This document shows positions 1 to 12,709 of a DNA stretch of 64,000 nt, piece after piece. Numbering within the stretch: position 1 is the first letter of the stretch; each line of letters begins with the position of its first letter. The notes under the pieces are model-generated. The model was not told where the DNA came from. It saw only the letters and a program-made list of their open reading frames with translations, and did no database searches. Location: positions 5,391,000 through 5,454,999 of the forward strand of contig OZ005691.1 of NCBI GenBank assembly GCA_963930775.1, given 5' to 3'. The DNA is from Cliona cf. orientalis. Taxonomy: Eukaryota; Porifera; Demospongiae; Clionaida; Clionaidae. Position numbers and translations under genes: made by a program.

Positions 1-426
1 GTTGCTAGGCAGCAGTTTATACGTCGAGCCTATGGGCATTGTTCCTACGATCTAAAATTGTTAGACACGGTTTAGTCGGTTTCTACGTGATTTAGAAGAC
101 CTCAGGGCTCAGTAGAACCCTTCAGTCTCTAAATTAAATCGCGTAGAAACCTCCTAAACAGTGTCTAACTATTATTTATTGTAAATTTGATTATAAGTCG
201 TTCTCTCCTAATGCAAATGATTATACAGATTCGTATTGTATCATCGTTGGGGGAAGGAGCTTACAGCTCACCCATAGGAACAAGTAAGTGATCAATGATC
301 ATCTTGATAATAGTATAAACCAAACAATGATTAATAATATCTATGTTTAATTACAGGATGCTTTGCTCCTCAACCACCAAGTAAGTAAATCAACCATAAC
401 ACTACAGATCTGTCGTTGTCTGTCTG

Positions 427-480
427 TTAGTCTCGTCCCCAGGTCCCACCCTCGAGGAGGAAAAAGGATCTGGTGACTTT
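427..480. repeat. One-ended relic of the TAGTCTCG-type MITE family
   Basis: The stretch starts tagtctcgtccccagg, the terminus shared with the complete MITEs at 11044, 27504 and 61286. No matching inverted end is visible downstream, so it is probably truncated. It is also present in unit B near 13697, so it predates the duplication. Confidence 0.4.
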
Positions 481-1214
481 GGGCAAAATGCTTGGTCCAG
501 TTGACGACTCACGGAGGAATTTGTGCATCCCAATCCGATCGCAGGTTTAGCCCAGTCATATGACTCACTAGCCACAGGAATGTAGCAGGGCCATTGCCTG
601 CTATACAAATTTGAATTGCCTACGCAGTCTTACTGGCCAATCAAATCCGAGCTTTGTTCAAGTGCACCCATGTCTGTGCGCGCACCCAGAGCCAGCCAAA
701 CCGAGAAAACGCCATAACCAAGCAACAAATGGTGACTTACATTCAATTGGCTGCAGTTAGGCAGGCAGATCAATTCATGAGAAGGCATGGTCCGAGTGGA
801 CATCACTGAGGTAGTAGATTCTGATTTTGACTTCTCACATTCTCAAGTCTTGCAAGGGGAGCTACGAGCAAGCTAACGACTTTTTGGACAGTTGATTGAT
901 TTAGCCATGTGCTCAAACGGGATACCATGAATGCACATGCGCATGCTCAATAGGATATTCCAGAACACAGGTAAAGGGCAGTCTCAGCCACTTTGCATTA
1001 AACTAGCACTCTGGCCTGTGGCCTTGCATCCTTAGAAGGAGTAATGGAACAGTATACAACTGTGCAAGACCACTCTACACAGAGGCAGCTCTGCCATTTC
1101 TTCAGTGGTCAGGCCATTAACTAGCCTATTAAATCTTTCATTAAAATATTAAGACTAGTATATACATAATACTGTATACTGTGTTTATGTTAAAAAAATA
1201 GAAGATCTAATGAT

Positions 1215-1247
1215 GCTCTACAGTGTTAATTATTAGCACTGTAGAGC
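1215..1247. repeat. Perfect 11-bp-arm hairpin
   Basis: Arms gctctacagtg and cactgtagagc flank an 11-nt AT-rich loop. Unit B has the same hairpin at about 14484-14517 with one change in the outer arm. It lies in the intron before the Ig-like exon; no role is apparent. Confidence 0.6.
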
Positions 1248-2506
1248 GTACCAGAAAGCCGTATAAACGTTCTGTTAACAAATCGAATACAGGGTCCAAA
1301 AGTGGTCCGGCCATGGCCGGTGTGGCCAGACCGTCAGAGCCGCCACTGCTACATGTACATGCAGTTGCCACGGTACTTAGCTACTACTTTTGTGGGGTCC
1401 TAAATGCCAAAATACAACAATCACGTGCAGCAGGGAGCGAGCGAAGCAAGCCCCCTGCTTGTAATAATAATGTACTCTCCTTGTCATTAGGTGTGTACTT
1501 TGAATTAAAAGGAGAGAGATACGATAACAACAGTGTGGTCAACATTCTTGCCATCGGTGAAGGCAGCAGTGCCCTCCTCTGCAAAACCAATAAGCAGGAC
1601 TGCTGTGGTACTCTACCCAATCGGTTTGGGGAATTCTACTATCCTCATGGAGCTCGTGTTTCACTGGAGATGGTTTCTACCGTAACAGAGGAAACCAGAT
1701 GATCCGATTGAACAGGAGGAATGATGTCAGTTCTCCAACCGGAAGATATTCATGTGAGATTCCAGATGCCAGTGGCATTACTCAGAAACTATTCATTAAC
1801 ATTTCTAACGAAGGAATGTAGAATTTGTATCATAGTATGATAAGACTACGTACCAACACTACCTAAGCAATATTATACATTAATTTAGACTATGGTGTAA
1901 TAATAATATTAATTACGGTATTATGCATCATTTGATTTGATCTTTTGTAGATAATGAGATCATAGATATACACTCAGATTGCCAGTGGTGTGGTTGGGAT
2001 CATTACTAGCTATAATGTATAGACAGCCTGCAATGAAGGAAGAACCTGATTTGTTTTTTCTATCACTATAGTTATTTATTGGATTGTAGCCACAGATGGC
2101 ATAAAAATAGCCCAGGTTAAGGAATCTGGACTCTCCAGTGGGATGATTACCATTGTGTTTAGGGGTTAAAGTACGTTTCCTTGTTGATCATTTATGGCAC
2201 TAATTAAGCGCTAGCCTCAGAATTGTGACGACCCATTCCCTTTCCCTGCTATAACACCTTGATTCTTTCATGATGGGTCCATGCATAGGTGATTTGAATC
2301 TTTAATGATTAAAGACCAGTTGTGAACAGAGCTGCAGACAGGGCAGCTGAGTTAATTTCAGCATGCTCCATCACAAAATAATAAAATTGATAAGGACTAA
2401 AGGATGAACAAACAACACCTATCATACTATGTGCTATGAAGACACAGTTGATAGCCATCCATGACAGTCACTATGGGATGTACAATAAACTGTTCCCTCT
2501 AATTAA

Positions 2507-2766
2507 TCCTCGCCGCAAAGCGTAGGCGGAGGGTTACTGCAATCGTTCAACTTTGGCGATTTTTTTTTGTCCGTCCATCCATCCTGTGCAGAGGCTTTCA
2601 GTTTATATAATGACAGCCTGGTGCCTTCCCCTAACTCCCACTGACTCTGATCATGAAGAAACAGTACCAGCCAATACTCCTGATATTGAACAGGATGAGA
2701 CATGCTATTATATAGATCAACACATGCCGCATGACTCATGCATGCATGTATAGCAGCGAGGGTTCT
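2507..2766. mobile_element. Small non-autonomous element (AACCCTCGCCGC-type ends), copy in unit A
   Basis: The left end reads tcctcgccgc and the right end gcagcgagggtt, inverted relative to each other. The interior has a T-rich tract followed by a gtccgtccatccatcc stretch. The paralogous spacer near 4545 runs straight from ccctccaattaa into ttttagctgaag with no such sequence, so this is an insertion into an internally repeated spacer. The equivalent copy is at about 16168-16417 in unit B, so it predates the large duplication. Exact edges and family are not resolved. Confidence 0.5.
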
Positions 2767-3109
2767 GCACTCCCTCCTGTGCATTCATTAAAATTTAATT
2801 TTAAGCTTAATAGCTGAAGCTAAGGAATACACATATCTGAGGTATGCATGAAGTTACCATGACTACCTAGCACAGAGACATATGCATGAAACCAAGACAT
2901 TGTGTGAAGTGGTTATAATTGGTAATAATACTATTGATGTATACTATTGTTTATTCATGGACCACAAAATATACTTGGACCAGATGCTCACTTCCATAAA
3001 CTGTTACCAAGACTACATAATATTATACTATTATTATACTATTATTCTGAAATGGTATATATGGTCTTCTATTTATATAAACTTTATTGTTCAATCCGTT
3101 GATCAATGC

Positions 3110-3959
3110 TACGGTGGCCCAGAAGGTCACTCGAGATTGAACATTGGCCTTTCGATTGTGCTAAGAGATTGCACATTGGCGATTCGAACCTCGAATCTCC
3201 AATCTCCAATCTCTTAGGACACCGTGCTAAGAGATTGCACATTGGCGATTCGAACCTCGAATCTCGAATCTCCAATCTCTTAGGACACCGTGCTAAGAGA
3301 CTGCATATTGGCGATTCGAATATCAAATCTCCAAAATGACACCTTTTTTAAGAGAATACACATTGATAGCCTCGTCCCCAGGCCCCCAAGAGAGCCTGGG
3401 GACGTCGTAGATGAGGCTTGCACATTGGCGATTCGAATCTCCAATCTCCAATCTCTTAGGACACGGTGCTAAGAGATTGCACATTGGAGATTCGAACCTC
3501 GAATTTCCAATTCTCTTATGACACCGTGCTAAGAGCTAGGTAGGCGCGGCTGGGGATTTCCCTCATCACACGGTCTTTAATCGCGCATGCGCGCATGTGA
3601 TCCTCTGGTTGTACCATAGCTGTACACGATTCCATCCAGAGCAGGAGAAGGAGTTTAATATACACGAGACTAGCACGTAGCCTGTGCTATTCCACCATAC
3701 ATAATTCTGGCATAAGGAAACGGTCCACGCATATTCGATAATGGCCACACCCCTTGCCACAAGTGGCGCCATGGCGGATGGCGCGCGCCAGCCTGCGTAT
3801 AATAGTAAGCTAATTAATGTGCAATCTCTTAGCACGGTGTCCTAAGAGATTGGAGATTCGAGGTTCGCAATGTGCTAGCCTCATCTACGCCAATGTGCAA
3901 TCTCTTAGCACAATCGAAAGGCCAATGTTCAATCTCGAGTGACCTTCTGGGCCACCGTA
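3110..3959. mobile_element. 850-bp inverted-repeat transposon, present only in unit A
   Basis: The element begins TACGGTGGCCCAGAAGG and ends with its reverse complement; the terminal inverted repeats are perfect for about 72 bp (3110-3181 and 3888-3959). It is flanked by the 6-bp duplication caatgc (3104-3109 and 3960-3965). Unit B has the clean empty site at 16918-16923. Inside the left arm a 66-bp unit (starts at 3158, 3224 and 3290) repeats two to three times, and related inverted copies sit in the right arm. No transposase ORF is seen, so it is non-autonomous. The superfamily is not assigned. Confidence 0.9.
3368..3418. repeat. Short TAGCCTCG-type hairpin nested in the 850-bp element
   Basis: A 51-bp stretch runs from agcctcgtccccaggccc to a roughly inverted end closing in gatgaggct. 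It resembles ends of the MITE at 53357 and appears to be a nested relic. A fragment with the same edge sits in the opposite arm near 3868. Confidence 0.4.
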
Positions 3960-5078
3960 CAATGCTGATCACCAGTGGTCAGTGAAAGTCATCATGATCA
4001 GGGTACACAATACAAATACTATTGTATGTGTGTATGCACTCTCATTGCATGTCAACCTCTCTATGTACTCCAAGATCAAAGCCCTAATCTTAATTTTGGA
4101 GTCGTGGAGAGGAAACACTCCAACTTTAGTTGAACGCGGCCATGAATTGTGGCTCTCTATCAGAAGTATACCAGTATTATACCAGTATTTAGGGATTAAA
4201 GTATACATTCCTTGCTGGTCATTGGTAACAAGCCTCATAATTATGACAATCCTTTCCATTTCCCTGCTGTATAATACTCTCGCTTGATTCTTTGTGATGG
4301 GTACATAGGTGATTTGAATCTTTAATGATTAAAGACCAGCTGTGAACAGCACCACAGACAGGGCAGCTGAGTTAATTTCAGCATGCGGCATCACAAAATA
4401 AAAGTAAATACTAAAGGATACACAAACACGTACCACTTAGGATACCTGTAATAGCTACTCATATAGCTGTGAAGATACAGTCATAATGATCCATGACAGT
4501 CACTATGGAATGTACAGTAAAGTGTACTTACTAGCTATTCCCTCCAATTAAATTTTAGCTGAAGCCAAGCAATACACATATCTGAGGCATGCATGAAGTT
4601 GCCACGACTACCTAGCACAGAGACATGCATGAAACCAAGACATTGTGTGAAGTGGTTATAATTGGTAATAATACTATTGATGTATACTAAGTGATGTGGC
4701 GATTATCAAAACACTGCAAGACTAGCTGGCACAATATTTGCCAATTCTCCATAGCAAATGCAATCCTTTTCAGTTTGTGAAAGGGTAATTACTATAGAGG
4801 AAGGGAAGGTCCACTTTATTTTGTGTGATTCATGATCCCTACAACTGATCATTCATTGTTTATTCATGTATCACAAAATAAACTCGATCAGATGCTCACT
4901 TGCTTTGTTGTAGTCTTCCATAAACTATTAACAATTGCAAGACCACAGGTTGTTATTCTGAGATTCGAATGATATCAGTTATTTGTTGTGCACTATTTCT
5001 TTCAGTCACTACCATGAAAGTGTCCCAGGGAAATGGCATGGCCTTGTCCTCATGCCACCCACATTTGGATCTATTTTC

Positions 5079-5086
5079 TATTTAAG
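5079..5086 (+). promoter_or_regulatory. TATA-like box before the beta-helix gene A
   Basis: TATTTAAG lies 34 nt before the ATG at 5120. Unit B has the same motif twice, at 18293 and 18301, through a local repeat, the second at the same distance from its ATG. The short distance to the ATG would give a very short 5' UTR, so the assignment is tentative. Confidence 0.35.
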
Positions 5087-5119
5087 CCTTTATGAAGTAT
5101 CACCCACTATTCTGCAACA

Positions 5120-8100
5120 ATGATTCAGAAGTTTATCCTACTGACATTCTTGATTGGGTCCATTTGCATCCCAACTAAGGGTAAGGTCTACTATGTTATA
5201 CCTTATCCTAGAAACAAGAGCAGCTGCCAGCATGGTCAGCTCTGTCACACAATGGACTATTTGGCTGAGCACAGTGATGAGTTCTTTTCGTCAGACCACG
5301 TCAATATAACGCTGATATTCATGCGTGGAATTCACAACTATACAAAGGACATGACTATACAGAATCTTCAGTCATTTGTAATGAAAGGAGCAACTGAATC
5401 CAGGGAGATTGTGATTCTTGATCACCATCATAATTTTGATAATGGTACGAATTATTGCACACTTATTCAGTTTGTCAATATCACCTCTGTGAACATCACA
5501 AACCTGACAATGAGATGTCCTGCACTAAACCTTGTAGAAAGCCACGTCACAGTAAAAGCCTCAGATCTCTATGGCTACCATGGAACTAGCATAACCTTAT
5601 CCTTCATTCATATTACTGGCCAAGGCTCACAAGCTTTACTGGACAACAACACATTCAAAGAAAACTGCTTTATCGAGAGTAATTTCAGTGCTGGAATAAT
5701 TGTGAGCAGCAGCACATTTCGGTCGTACAAACATGAATATAGTTCCATTATTACGTCCAATTCAAGTGTAGTAACATTAATGGGGAAAGTGAACTTCACT
5801 GAGAGTAATATGAGAGTCAATCACCATATAAATTCAACCGGTGTGGTAGTGTTTCTAAAAACTACTCATCCAGAGGTCAGATCTTCACTTAATATCACAG
5901 CAGGTGCAATTGTATATATACTTAATATCAAGGGAAGAGCTGTGACTGGGGAGAATGCAGCAATAAACATCGATGCTAAAGCACGGGTAGCCTTTATGAA
6001 TAATGCAGTCCTACACTGGGAATCTGGAGGAGCAGTGTACCTGGCTCATGGGGAAATTAGTATTGGCACTGGATCAAATATGATATTTGCATACAACCAT
6101 GCTCAGCACGGAGGAGCAATTTATCTCATCAATGGAACATTAAATATTGATAGCAATGCAAGTCTGAAGTTCAGCCATAATGTTGCAAATACCAAAGGTG
6201 GAGCAATTTATCTAGAGAATGGAGAATTGGGCATCAATACTAACGCAAAGCTGAATTTTACTTACAATTCGGCACTTTTGGGTGGAGCAGTTTACTTACA
6301 CATCTCAACAATTTGTATAGACACAGACGCAATGCATTTTTACCACAATAAGGGTTCAATAGGAGGAGGCATATACTCCGTGTATGGAGCTATGCATATC
6401 AACACCAATAAATCTGTGACGTTTGTTAATAATACCGCACATAGTCAAGGTGGAGCAATGTATTTAGAATCAAGTGTCAATTCCTCCATTGTTGTTAGTA
6501 ATTCCTCCAAACTACTCTATTTTAACAACTCGGCATTTCAAGGCGGCGCTCTCTATATCATCCCATCTTCTTTTACAATCACAATTGGGTATCAGTCAAG
6601 TGTTCAGTTCATAAATAATACAGCAAGTGATATTGGCGGAGCAGTGTATGCTGAGATGCAGCCGGCAGCACCGTGTTTATTCATGGTTACTGACTACTCT
6701 GCTGAAATATCATTTATAGGAAATTATGCAAACCATCACATTGGTCACCACATGTATGGCACCAGTGTAAGAGCTGATAAATGTGGCAGAGATCATATAC
6801 AACTAGTCAATAAACAAGGTAAACCTTACTGTAGCCTAACTAATTCTCATGATAAGCCCATCAACATTTCTTTTACCCATCCTCGTTTAAACGAGACCCC
6901 ATCCCCAATATCTTCTGCTCCTCGGCGTGTGTGTCTCTGTAACTCTCATGGTAAACCACAGTGTGCTAAATACTCATTTATCTTCCCCACAGTCAGTATC
7001 TATCGTGGAGAACTGTTCACATTGTCTGTTAGCATTGTCGGGTATGACTTTGGAGCTACTGTAGGTACAGTCAATGCAGGATTCCTCAATGATTCAAACT
7101 CACTACTTGGACAATCACAGGCTCATCAGCGAGTAGACAGCAGTGAAACATGCACTAAGCTAGAGTATACTGTGCTTACCAAATTTGACAGGGAAATACT
7201 AGTGCTACAGACATCAGTTCTTCCAGTGTCAGTCTATGTAAGCAACAAAGATGCCAGAAAAAATAATTTGTACCGATGTAGATACTTTATCTGGAAAAAT
7301 ATCCATGAGTATCGTTCGAATCATAATCATGGTTGCTTCAGTGATGCACTCATAGCAGCTCCCATTTTTGTTACAATTTCTTTACTTCCAGGCTGCCCTC
7401 CTGGATTCATTCTAAGCCGTGACCGCACTACATGCAGCTGCTTTCCAGTTTTGCTTAGTAATGATTTTAAGTGTTCAATACAAAATAAACGTGGTATCCT
7501 TCAGTGGAACAATGCTGTATGGGTGAATGCAAGTTTCAATGAGAGTCATAGCACTGGTGTCATCTATAATAGATTTTGTCCACTACTCTACTGTAAATCT
7601 GGCAATAAAACGATTAATATTGGAGATGATCCAAATAAGCAGTGTGCCTCCAACCGAACCGGCATCCTGTGTGGTGCCTGCATGGACAACTTTAGCCTGG
7701 CAATTGGATCTTCTCGGTGCATTGAATGTCCCAACAGTCATAACGTGGCGCTCCTGCTTGTCTTTGCTGCTGCTGGTGTCCTCCTTGTGCTCTCTGTCCT
7801 TGTACTCAACCTCACTGTCACTCAAGGACTCATTAATGGACTCATATTCTATTCTAATATTGTATGGGCCTACAAAATAATACTTTTCCCCTCAGAAGTA
7901 GAAAAGAATCATTTTTTCACATTTCTTCAAGTTTTTATTGCCTGGCTCAACTTGGATTTTGGGATTGAGACTTGCTTCTTTGTTGGACTGGATGCTTATT
8001 GGAAAACATGGCTACAGTTTCTGTTTCCAATCTACATCTGGGCCATTGCTGGTGTTATCATTGTTGCTTGCCGCTACTCCATTCGCCTCACTAACCTTAT

Positions 8101-8885
8101 CGGTAGCAGAGCTGTTCCTCTTCTAGCCACACTCTTTCTTCTATCTTACATGAAGCTCCTTCGCACTGTGATAGATGCCACTTCAGTTGCAGTGATAGCA
8201 CAGTACCCACAAAATACCTCTTATGCTGTGTGGTACCTCGATGGAAACCTACGCTATTGCCAGCACCCTCACATTTACCTTTTCATAACGGCAATTGTTA
8301 CTCTTGTGTTCCTGTGGCTTCCCTACACACTGCTACTTCTGTTCATACAGCCTTTGAGGAGAGTGTCTCATCTAAGGCCACTCAAGTGGATCAACAAGCT
8401 AGCCCCTGTCTATGATGCTTACCTCTCTCCTTTGAAGGATAAGCACCGATACTGGTTTGGAACATTGCTCTCTTGTTCGAGGAATACTTCTGGTACTACT
8501 TACTATGACTTCAGTGGCACATTTGGAACTGAATGTGCTGATACTACTCCTGTTTATAACCTCCTTACTGTTCTTTATATCAATCAAGAATGTCTACAAG
8601 CAAATGACTATTAGACTTCTTGAAAGTGCCACGTTACTGAATCTGAGCGCTGGAACATTGTACCTGTGGGAATCTGCCATATGGAGGATGATATTTCTGG
8701 AAGCATCAATTGGAATCATTTTTGCTCAATTCTGTGTCATTGTTGTGTGGAGTTTGATTAAGCTTTGTCTTAGGTGTAGACGAAATAATGGCTATGATGT
8801 CATTGATGGGAACATTGACGATGACATTGTTCATGAACGAATTGAAGATCCTGAAGTTCAACCGTTAATCAATTACATACCCTGA
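5120..8885 (+). pseudogene. Pmp-like beta-helix multi-TM protein, copy A, frameshifted near the C-terminus
   Basis: This is the near-identical paralogue of the intact gene at 18342. The frame is open from a signal peptide (MIQKFILLTFLIGS) through the GGAIYL-type beta-helix repeats, the cysteine module and about six membrane spans. It then shifts at about 8466-8472, where A reads attgctctcttg and B reads attgcttcttg: one extra base. The shifted frame stops at 8614, while the ancestral frame continues to 8885 and ends LINYIP as in B. The distal part also lacks 9 and 12 bp relative to B, both in-frame. As written, the product would lose the last four membrane spans and the acidic tail. A sequencing error is possible, so this could be functional; otherwise it is a young pseudogene or a truncated variant. 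Confidence 0.85.
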
Positions 8886-9023
8886 CCAATTTCATAATTT
8901 TTATAAAATATTATCGGCAGCTCTTCTATAATGTTAGCTAAGCAGTTACCACAATCAGCTTTTTTATATTATTATTGTTACTGACCTTTTTCCCATCACA
9001 AATGAGATTAACAGTAAGAAAGT

Positions 9024-9296
9024 TACATCCATTCCGTAGTGCAATTACTTCTGAAACAAGTAATATTAAAGTTTGCCCAGTGAGGCCCAGTATCGAATCG
9101 TGAAATTTGGCACAGATACAGGTGGATATGGGAAATGGTTCTATAAATATTTTAAAGTTTGTTATATTCAAGTTATGCCACTTTAAAGCATTTGATGATT
9201 ACATAACATTGCATAACTTCTTAAATATGCTACTTACATACACAGTGCGGACCCTTTACCATATACAATGGGCTGTCACAGTGGTAATCGTTTCAT
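9024..9296. other. 273-bp segment present only in unit A
   Basis: Unit B runs straight from cagtaagaaagt into aataggtacaaac, while A has 273 bp between these words. No terminal inverted repeats, target duplication or coding potential were recognised. It is either an insertion in A or a deletion in B. Confidence 0.6.
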
Positions 9297-9490
9297 AATA
9301 GGTACAAACAATACATACTCCCCGGATAAGCACCCATGCACCAAAGGTCGTGGGTCAATGTAGCAAGCATGCATGTGGGTAAGCGCCCATGCCACCCAAA
9401 ACTGTGAGATCATGCAGTGTGTTTAGTACCCATGGGCAGGGTCATTAATTGGAACAATTGTTGTATACATGTTCCTCTTTTTCCAATCCT

Positions 9491-11043
9491 GCAAAATTAA
9501 TACTATAATAAATTGTTCATGACCATTGATAATTATGGAATGTACACTGAAGTGTTTTTATTCTCTCTAGACTTAATGCCCTATCCTCTGATGATCATGT
9601 GTAGGAAATATCATGTTTTGGTAAACATAACTGAAGGAAATCTTAGTATTGGTCTTTGTATACTAGCTTTGTCACTAACGTAATGATCTATAGCTAATAC
9701 TTTTACCACAAACCAATCATGCTGATTAGCAATGTGGTTATGTCTTCTGATATTATAATTAGTTAGCCTTCAAACATTATACAATGTCGTAATCATAATA
9801 ATATTATTATTATGCAGCCTTATCAAGACACGGAATTGTAGATCTCACAAACATCCGAAGGGTGTGCAGTTGAGATAGGAATTCTATTAGCAACCAACCA
9901 CGCAGTCATCTTGATATTTATGATGTCTGCTGTTGATAGCTGAAAAAGCAGCCGCTGGCCAAGTAGAGTGAGCCCAAAATTTAATATTATCGATATCTGG
10001 CATAAGAAATATTATCTGCAATGAAATCACATTTGTGTGTCTGTTGAGAAATAGTACATGTAATTATATTATTATTGTTAAGCAGTGTACGACGTAACGT
10101 TGGTTTCTTGTCTGGACTGCCTACTCCACTTCACTGTTGCAGTGTATGATTTACTGATCATTATGCAAAATCAAAAGAAGTGAGAAATTAGTTTCTTTGA
10201 GTGGCATCTGATGAGTATTAGGTAATGTTGTTAGCTTTGGATAGCTAGTTGCGATCGACACTTTCCATTGAGAATTTCTCACTTGGACTTCTTTATCTCC
10301 CACTTTCGAAAATTTTCTAAGTTTTTTGGCTGGCTAGTTGCCGGTATTCGAAGTGCAAAAGTTTTCAGTACTGGTGCCAGTAGCTACTGTAGACACAGCC
10401 TTTTCAAATAGGGTATAATATATACATACACTTAGGCAAGACGAAGCATTGCTGCATGGCTTTATAGCTATATTTTGTATACGGAGGTGGAGTTGAACTA
10501 GAGTCGAAATACGAGATCATTTAAGTTCCAGGATTAGCTTTGACCATGTCTTCTATTAATAATAGATCAGATGAGGATGATCCTTGCACATAGCTACCCT
10601 GAAGGATCATTAATTAGTGTGTGCTAGTAATTGTCCTTTAATTCTTACAGCCTTGACCAGAAGGATAACAGCACTAGCTAGTGGTGCTGGCGAGGCTAGG
10701 ATTGCCTCTATCTTTCCGTATGGAATCCTGGCCCAAAGATATATTAATTTTCTCTATCTTGGTACCACACAAAGGTATGGGGAAAATCCCTAGCTATTTG
10801 CCTTCCATAAAATTAGCTAATGGTAGCTACTAAGAGTCGTCTGAGAGAAAGTTCGCATTCGAGGCATAAAGGAATAGTGGTCGTGCTGTATGTTTAAATG
10901 GCACTTACCTCAGGAACATTACTGATTAATACCATTCTGTGCTTTGCTGGTCAGTTAGTAACACTATTGTCTATATGTAAACAGGCAGTGGCTCTCAAGC
11001 GGATCTATAATTTATATACCATAACTATGTTCAGGTGAAGGGT
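9491..11043. other. Spacer with no recognised gene
   Basis: This AT-rich DNA lies after unit A, with no counterpart in unit B. It holds short ATT/ATA runs near 9795-9815 and no convincing ORF, splice chain or transposon end. Confidence 0.5.
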
Positions 11044-11443
11044 TAGTCTCGTGTACCAGACCACTCCCTCCCCAGCTCTGGATGTATTGCATCACCAGTG
11101 CGGGGAAGGGAGGGTCTGGCCACTGTTGCACTGTTTCCGTGGCACAGGTTGGAATGTGGATATGACCAATGAGATTCAAGCTAGAGTAATGATTAGAAAC
11201 TTTGAATGCACCTGGAGTAGAGATCAAAGCGTGGTTATCATCACTTGTATATGTCTGGAGTAAGATCAATGCACTATCTGTAAACACTGGTGACCACACT
11301 ACAAGCTGTTCTACACATTTCCCAGCCACAAGCATTCCTCTGTGTCACAGAAACAGTGCAACAGTGGCCAGACCCTCCCTTCCCCGCGCTGGTGATGCAA
11401 TACATCCAGAGCTGGGGAGGGATTGGTCTGGTACACGAGACTA
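11044..11443. mobile_element. 400-bp Mutator-type MITE
   Basis: Terminal inverted repeats of about 100 bp start TAGTCTCGTGTACCAGACC and end with the complement, with only a few mismatches. It is flanked by the perfect 9-bp duplication gtgaagggt (11035-11043 and 11444-11452). A 9-bp duplication with long inverted repeats is the known signature of the Mutator superfamily. There is no coding capacity. Confidence 0.9.
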
Positions 11444-12709
11444 GTGAAGGGTATGTACACGTATGGTTCAGTACTCCTGATAAGCTCTAGTACATAGTGA
11501 GCCATGCTATACATGCGCATGAGTCATGTAGCTATATTACATGAAGCGGTGAGGGTACTGCACTCCACATAGGCGTAGGAACATGTATCTATAGCCGTGA
11601 AGTTTCCAGAGGCAATATCCTTTTGGATTTTACATGCAGACAATCCAGGAATATTGACACGAGCCTAGATAATCAATAATTAATCATCATAGTCGATTTG
11701 ATCAACAAACTTCCATCTTGAATGGGCCATGTTGTCTTTCCCAGATGCTTTGCTGCTCCTTGTTCGACTACAACAACACTCCAAAAAGGACCATTGTATA
11801 AGCAGCACCATTTCCCCCTGAAGTGTGAGTACATGGTCGTAAGCCAAATCTTGCAGTCCTCTGGACATTTTCCAACCTTGTGAACATATAATATATACAC
11901 ATGGACTGTCATTGCCAGGCACACACATACGCACGTATGTGCATGCACACACACACACACACACACACTGACGTAAGTGGCTGCATGTTTGGTACGTGTT
12001 TGTAGGCTGGGACCCACCCTAAGGAATACTGATATAATTACACACAGTCAAAAGAGTCTGTTGTACTAGTGTAGCCTCAAATGAAATTCATTGTTGTAAT
12101 TTTAACCTCACCACAGTATACAACTAACCTTTGTTGGAGTTTTAGCAGAGAAAAACTGCACTAGGTAGCTATTCTACTAAACCCATAGGCATTCTCTTTG
12201 CAGGCATCAGTGAGTCGGTCTTATCTGGTCTCATTATTCCAATGACTTTTGCTAAACCATAGACCACATTGATCCGGTTACGTGGCTTAAAATTTTGTAT
12301 GCGAACTTTACTATGTCCTGGCCCCCTCACATTCAAAATGCTTCCGGCGCCTATGTATCACTATAGATAGAGGATCCTGACCACAATCCCCTTTAAGTAC
12401 ACATGGCATTAGCCAAAGCTCATCGTAGCTGACCACCACATTAAATCTAATCACAGCCCTATGATATAGTATACAATGTGCGTCAATGATTGATGACTGT
12501 TTTAATCCATGCAGCCAGCACTACTCCTATCACTTCTCCTGCCACTCCAGTGACCACAGGTACCATGATAGCACACTAAAACCAGTGGTGGCTTCTTTAA
12601 TATCACCTAGTGCATTGCAAATGTATAGCATAATTAATATTGGCATAATATCTGGTAGCAATGTTGTCAGAATCTGATTCAGTGAATGACAAAAAGTCAT
12701 ATTATGCAG
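11444..12709. other. Spacer with an (AC)n tract and no recognised gene
   Basis: This holds a CA/AC microsatellite at 11946-11968 and a word near 11552 (gcggtgagggtactgcactcc) that resembles the right end of the element at 2507. No supported coding region was found. Confidence 0.5.

Larger units (their letters stand above)
211..1821 (+). pseudogene. Broken N-terminal part of a secreted/receptor protein, copy A
   Basis: Three exons join in phase. Exon 1 is 211-283, with a start reading MQMIIQIR and then VSSLGEGAYSSPIGT. Exon 2 is a 24-nt mini-exon, 357-380, reading CFAPQPP. Exon 3 is 1491-1821 and reads VYFELKGERYDNNSVVNI, then a cysteine-containing Ig-like module (ALLCKTNKQDCCGT, PNRFGEFYYPHGARVS). 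Donors and acceptors are canonical. Relative to copy B, exon 3 lacks 10 nt (atctttatca) just after ARVS, so the rest of the module is out of frame; the lost stretch is bounded by a short tca repeat. I recognise the module as the N-terminal domain of Ig/FN3-bearing sponge surface proteins, from memory only. No transmembrane or cytoplasmic part is found nearby, so this is a truncated, frameshifted gene. Start choice is tentative: the signal sequence is weak and an upstream exon is possible. Confidence 0.65.
2266..4700. repeat. Internal spacer duplication within unit A
   Basis: About 2266-2920 and about 4270-4690 are related. Both run through a shared series including gatttgaatctttaatgatt, then gacagtcactatgg, then gaatacacatatctgagg-like text, then accaagacattgtgtgaag. 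The same pair occurs in unit B (about 15905-16620 and 17510-17930). The smaller repeat therefore arose before the 13-kb duplication. Confidence 0.75.
1..9490. repeat. Tandem segmental duplication, unit A
   Basis: This stretch is repeated at about 13255-22430, at an offset of roughly 13.2 kb and in the same order and orientation. The first bases (gttgctaggcagcag) reappear at 13257, and the large ORF at 5120 reappears at 18342. Similarity by eye is high, well above 90 percent over the coding part, broken by indels and transposon insertions. The left edge may lie outside the window; the right edge is near 9490, where unit B meets a MITE. Local or unequal-crossover duplication is the simplest explanation. 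Confidence 0.93.

Noticed and set aside
2096-2170. Possible receptor exon reading TDGIKIAQVKESGLSSG after a tag acceptor
   Set aside because: A related stretch near 17300-17340 (gtccaggttgaggaatctgg) lies in clearly non-coding spacer, and no phase-compatible donor follows.
3158-3356. CRISPR-like regular repeats
   Set aside because: The 66-bp units are contiguous, have no unique spacers, and belong to the arms of the 850-bp transposon.
3104-3965. Large virus-like or LTR element suggested by the 6-bp duplication
   Set aside because: The element is only 850 bp, has inverted not direct ends, and no coding sequence. No LTR, capsid- or envelope-bearing element was recognised anywhere in the window.
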